Below are positions 60,728 through 64,000 of a stretch of 64,000 bases of DNA, piece after piece. The translations under genes and the position numbers were made by a program. The DNA is from Proteromonas lacertae (lineage: Eukaryota; Sar; Bigyra; Opalinata; Proteromonadidae): NCBI GenBank assembly GCA_002245135.1, contig NGBS01000583.1:434001-498000 (forward strand), written 5' to 3'. The notes under the pieces were generated by a model, which did not search any database, was not told where the DNA came from, and worked only from the letters and a program-made list of their open reading frames with translations. How positions within the stretch are numbered: the first letter of the stretch is position 1; each line of letters begins with the position of its first letter.

Positions 60728-61964
60728 TATATATACTGGTTGGTAATTCTTGGAATTCTGATTGACTAATACCTGGAGCAGATGGTGTAGTTGGTGTATT
60801 AGCAGCTATAATAATAATAATAATAATAATATATACTTTCATTGAAGAATGAACTTTGTGCTAATATATCCATTGATCTTCTATATCCATTCTCTTGAGC
60901 TAATTCATAAGGAGTTTTATTTGCATAATTTCTAATATCAGCATCAGCATCATTATCATTTAACAATATAATAATTGAATCACAATCACTTCTAGCAGCA
61001 TAATGTAATGGTGTATCACCTTGATCATCTTGAGCGTTGATTGCATAAGTATTTTTATTCAGTCTACTTAATATATAATGAGCCATTTCTATACATTTAT
61101 ATTAATAATAATATATTCATATATGTATATATATACGATAAGAGCTTGGTGATTGACAGGCTAAATGCAATGGAGTAACTTGATGTGCATTTTTCACTGT
61201 CAAATTTGCATTTCCTTCTTCCACTAATATCTTCAAAATATCTAACAGATTTCTCATTGCACAAGCATGTACTGGATAATCACCATCAGGATCTGCACGA
61301 TTCACAATATTCTTATCAGTTATTTGACTTAATAATAACTTTACTATTTTATCTCTCTTTTTCATTACTGCTACTTGTAAACAGTTATAATCTATTCCTG
61401 GAGATGGATCAATATCTGCACCATTGTCTAGTAAATATTCAGCTAAATCATAATGACCCTCATCACAGGCTATTCTTAAGGGAGTTTCATGAGTTTGAGG
61501 ATCTTCAATGTTGACTGGACAACCATCATCTATACATTTCTTCACTGCATCCATATCATTTAAGTGACAATATTGTGACATGTAATGTTCCCAATATTCT
61601 TCAGTTCCACTCTCATAATCTTCTTCACTTTCAGCTCCATCATCAGCATTTGCTTCGTTTATTACTGGTTGGGCTGCTTGATTAGTACAGGTAACTTTGG
61701 GAGCTGGATCTTTTCCATTACCGACTACTTTCCAAGATTCTGTAGGAGGAGTAGTATCTCCTAATAATCCATCAGCTGTATAATATGCGCTTCCTGCATC
61801 ACAAATATTCCATTTTCCAGTGGCTTCTTGGCATAATTGAAAACCATATGGTCCAATAAATGTAATAAGAGGACTTTCTTTTTTTCTAATACAAGATAAA
61901 AAATATTATACTTGTAGACACCATTTAAAATGCCTATACCTGCATCAGACACAATACACTCCAT
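58525..61964 (-). CDS. Kinesin-14 with N-terminal ankyrin repeats
   Basis: About 1,070 residues. N-terminus: a small domain (GIGILNGVYKKKESP...KWNICDAGSAYYTADG...WKVVGNGKDPAPKV) of a repeat type I have seen near ankyrins and kinases but cannot name. Ankyrin repeats follow (THETPLRIACDEGHYDLAEY, QGDTPLHYAARSDCDS), then a Tyr-rich linker, a long coiled coil (60250-59600), the neck (ELKGNIRVFCRSRPL) and a C-terminal motor with P-loop GQTGSGKT, SSRSH and VDLAGSERAGKTGA. The C-terminal motor and neck define kinesin-14, a minus-end-directed class. All introns are GTAT/GTAC...TAG. The fusion of ankyrins to kinesin-14 is unusual. Confidence 0.88.
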
Positions 61965-62558
61965 TGATTAGTTTTAGTTTAATGTAAGTAGGATATTAAT
62001 AAAAATAAAGAAATATTTAATTCAAAAATGCAATAATATGTACTATTTCTAGTAATGCAAATATCTGGGTTAAAAAATCCCAAATTATTTTGAAATAAGT
62101 ACGTTTTTTTTTAATTCATTTTTCTTGATTTCCATTTGGAATACGATGAGATCATACCAATGTATGTGATAATATTGTTGGTATGAATATCTAGTTTATT
62201 AATATTGGTTTTAATTATCATTCAAACAAATTATAGACGAGTATTATGTAAAAAAGCTACTGTACTATTTTTTCTTTACAGAATGCATTATGATGTTAAG
62301 CTAAACATTTGTTATCTTTTTTAGTAATTAATTAACGAAATAGTGTAAGTACTGTACTTTTATGCAGTTTTCATTTCAAGTGTCTCTATTATTTGGATTT
62401 GTATCTGAATAACATTGTTAAATTTCTATCCATGTACATCCATTCTATCTTTAGAAAATTCAAAACAAAGAATCAAGCTTTTGCTTGATAATTATTCTAA
62501 GATTTTGTTCTTTTAGTAAAAAGAAAACAGATACTAAATTTGTAATTTATTATTCTAA
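61965..62558. promoter_or_regulatory. Divergent promoter of kinesin-14 and RING gene
   Basis: About 595 AT-rich bases between the kinesin start (61964, minus) and the RING start (62559, plus). One palindromic element is present at 62473-62488. No gene seen in the rest. Confidence 0.5.
62473..62488. promoter_or_regulatory. Perfect palindromic promoter motif
   Basis: TCAAGCTTTTGCTTGA, with perfect six-base arms and a four-base spacer, 71 bases before the RING gene start. Confidence 0.6.
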
Positions 62559-63159
62559 ATGTCAGATACATGTCCTATATGCATTCAAGAGTTTGAAGTA
62601 AACGAACAAGGAATTTATAAAACTGCATGTGGTCATAGATTTCATGTTGGTTGTTTTGGTCAGTATTGTTTTATGGTCACCATTATAAATACATAGATTA
62701 TTAAAACATTCAACCTTATGTCCATTATGTCGAGCAAAGCTAGTTGTTACTTCAAGAGGTGCTGAAGATATGTAAGTTTTGCTGATTATTAAAATGAATA
62801 GATTTAATTCGATAGGAGACTTTGATTTTTTTATTGAAGATTTAGAAGTAAATAGTAATGCAATGATACTGCTAGAAACATTATCATATAATATATACAA
62901 TGTTGTGCATGTTGCTGATATTATTGCATTCTATGCCTATATAAAAGAAAAAATAAAAGAAATGTATGTTGATATAGATGTAAATATACATATGTATAGG
63001 ACTTGTACTATACTGTTGTGGTGGAATGAAAACTTTAATATTAGTATAAAGTATTAATACTATTATGAATTAGACTTATTTTCTCACTTACCGAAATTCT
63101 TATTTGGTGATAAAGACGAACCAGATGATTTGTTAAATAATGAACATAAAGAAGATTGA
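62559..63159 (+). CDS. Small RING-H2-type finger protein
   Basis: About 170 residues in four exons. The RING is at the N-terminus: CPICIQEFEVNEQGIYKTAC, GHRFHVGCF and, across a 33-nt intron, LCPLCRAKL, giving the C-C-C-H-H-C-C-C order. RING-H2 domains support E3 ubiquitin ligase activity. After it comes an acidic, non-repetitive region (IEDLEVNSNAMILLETLS, FGDKDEPDDLLNNEHKED). The third and fourth exons join through GTAAG and GTAT introns. Its substrate is unknown. Confidence 0.72.
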
Positions 63160-63328
63160 AAATTTATAATTGTATAATAGAAATATTTTAATCTATATAA
63201 ATTTAAATAAAATGTACATTTATATTTCTTATTGTTGTAATGGATATTCTATAATAATAGAAAAATAAATTAAAGGAATTAAATCACTTTTAAAAGAAGA
63301 GATTTTGAATTTTTTAAAATAACTACTT

Positions 63329-63346
63329 TCAAGCCAAAAGGTTTGA
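63329..63346. promoter_or_regulatory. Palindromic promoter motif before ARL13
   Basis: TCAAGCCAAAAGGTTTGA, with seven-base arms (one mismatch), 32 bases before the start at 63378. Confidence 0.6.
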
Positions 63347-63377
63347 TCAACATCAGTTTTTTTTAAATTTTGAATTA

Positions 63378-64000
63378 ATGTTTAAGTCAGCTAGAAATTT
63401 TTGGAGAAGAATTACAGGCAGAGATAAAAAGGATGCCACTATATTATTGGTTGGATTAGATAATGCAGGTAAAACAACAATAATTAATTCTTTGAAAGGA
63501 AGTATTGATTTAATTATGAGTAATATTGTTATAGTTTTGGATGAAGAAGTTGTACCAACTGTTGGAATGACAAGACCTATTGATTTGAAACTAAAGAAAT
63601 ACAACGTTTCTTGTCTTGATCTTGGAGGACATGTTAATTTCAGAGCTGTGTGGGCAAAATATTATGACCAAGTATTGAATCTTTGAGATTATTAACTAAT
63701 TTGTTATAGATGCATGCTGTGATATTTGTTATTGATGCTGCTGATCAAAGTCGATTGAATGAAATGATGGATGAGTTTAAGAAATGTTCAACACATCCAG
63801 GCATTTCAGGAAAACCATTTTTAATTTTTGCCAATAAACAAGATTTACCAACCGCTTTATCAGAAGTAGAATTAGCCACTAAGTTGAATCTTCCATCATT
63901 AGATACATGCTCACATAATATAATGAAATGTATTGCAAAAGCATCAGCAAATGGTGGAAAAGTTGATCCAACATTACAAAACGGATTATTATGGATTATT
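63378..64000 (+). CDS. ARL13: ARL13-type ciliary GTPase, cut by window end
   Basis: Start at 63378 (MFKSARNFWRRITGRDKKDA). P-loop GLDNAGKTT; switch 1 VPTVGMT; switch 2 DLGGHVNFRAVWAKYY; guanine motif ANKQDLP; and the segment CSTHPGISGKPFLIF that is typical of ARL13. Introns of 33 and 38 nt lie near 63502 and 63671. As in ARL13B, the Gln used for hydrolysis is absent, here His. ARL13 recruits effectors to the ciliary membrane and activates ARL3. The coiled-coil and tail lie beyond the window. Confidence 0.82.

Overview
This window is nuclear DNA from an unidentified, very AT-rich, flagellated and aerobic single-celled eukaryote. Genes lie on both strands and are separated by short spacers. Most are split by very small introns (about 16 to 60 nt) that usually begin GTAT and end TAG. 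TAA, TAG and TGA all behave as stops. Flagellar genes (ZMYND10, a CFAP119/CCDC189 homologue, IFT22, an ARL13-type GTPase) show a motile cilium, and an NDUFB2-like protein implies mitochondrial complex I. I cannot name the lineage from sequence alone.

Layout. 1-5960 (minus): 5' part of a voltage-gated cation channel, a Cache-7TM-RGS receptor, and an unknown protein. 6360-15417 (plus): a secreted PDZ-PA-PA-J-like protein, an EF-hand-like protein, ZMYND10, and a large acidic coiled-coil protein with a dynein-stalk-like segment and a damaged duplicate of its 3' end. 15503-22941: a TFIIS-N-type protein, an LRR protein, CFAP119, a BTB-BACK-LRR protein, a phospholipid scramblase and a small coiled-coil protein. 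23028-33204: TTC13, tubulin cofactor A, TIP41, a HEAT protein, HIRA and NDUFB2. 33345-42118: a small unknown protein, DNA polymerase zeta (REV3) and a class IV aminotransferase. 42267-48455: a surface protein, a Sel1-repeat protein, IFT22 and UBA5. 48610-54985: dyskerin, RBBP4/p55, an unknown protein, a ubiquitin-like protein and a Pumilio protein. 56010-64000: three tandem Cys-rich membrane proteins, an ankyrin-kinesin-14, a RING protein and ARL13 (cut by the window end).

Most notable signals. (1) Two introns, in the receptor gene and in UBA5, have no usable GT-AG solution but fit minor-spliceosome AT-AC introns with the same 5' end (ATATCTTTTT), a TTTCTTAAT-like branch site about a dozen bases from the end, and a terminal AC. 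Both restore phase, although UBA5 also needs a one-base change just upstream. (2) An inverted repeat of the form TCAARC-N4/6-GYTTGA recurs 20-70 nt from start codons, often midway between divergent genes. (3) Several conserved genes carry single-base frame breaks, mostly one extra base next to an in-frame stop; these may be assembly errors or real +1 frameshifts. (4) Several domain architectures are unusual.

Gene models were spliced by eye using homology, phase and the GTAT...TAG pattern. Domain names come from recognition, not database searches.
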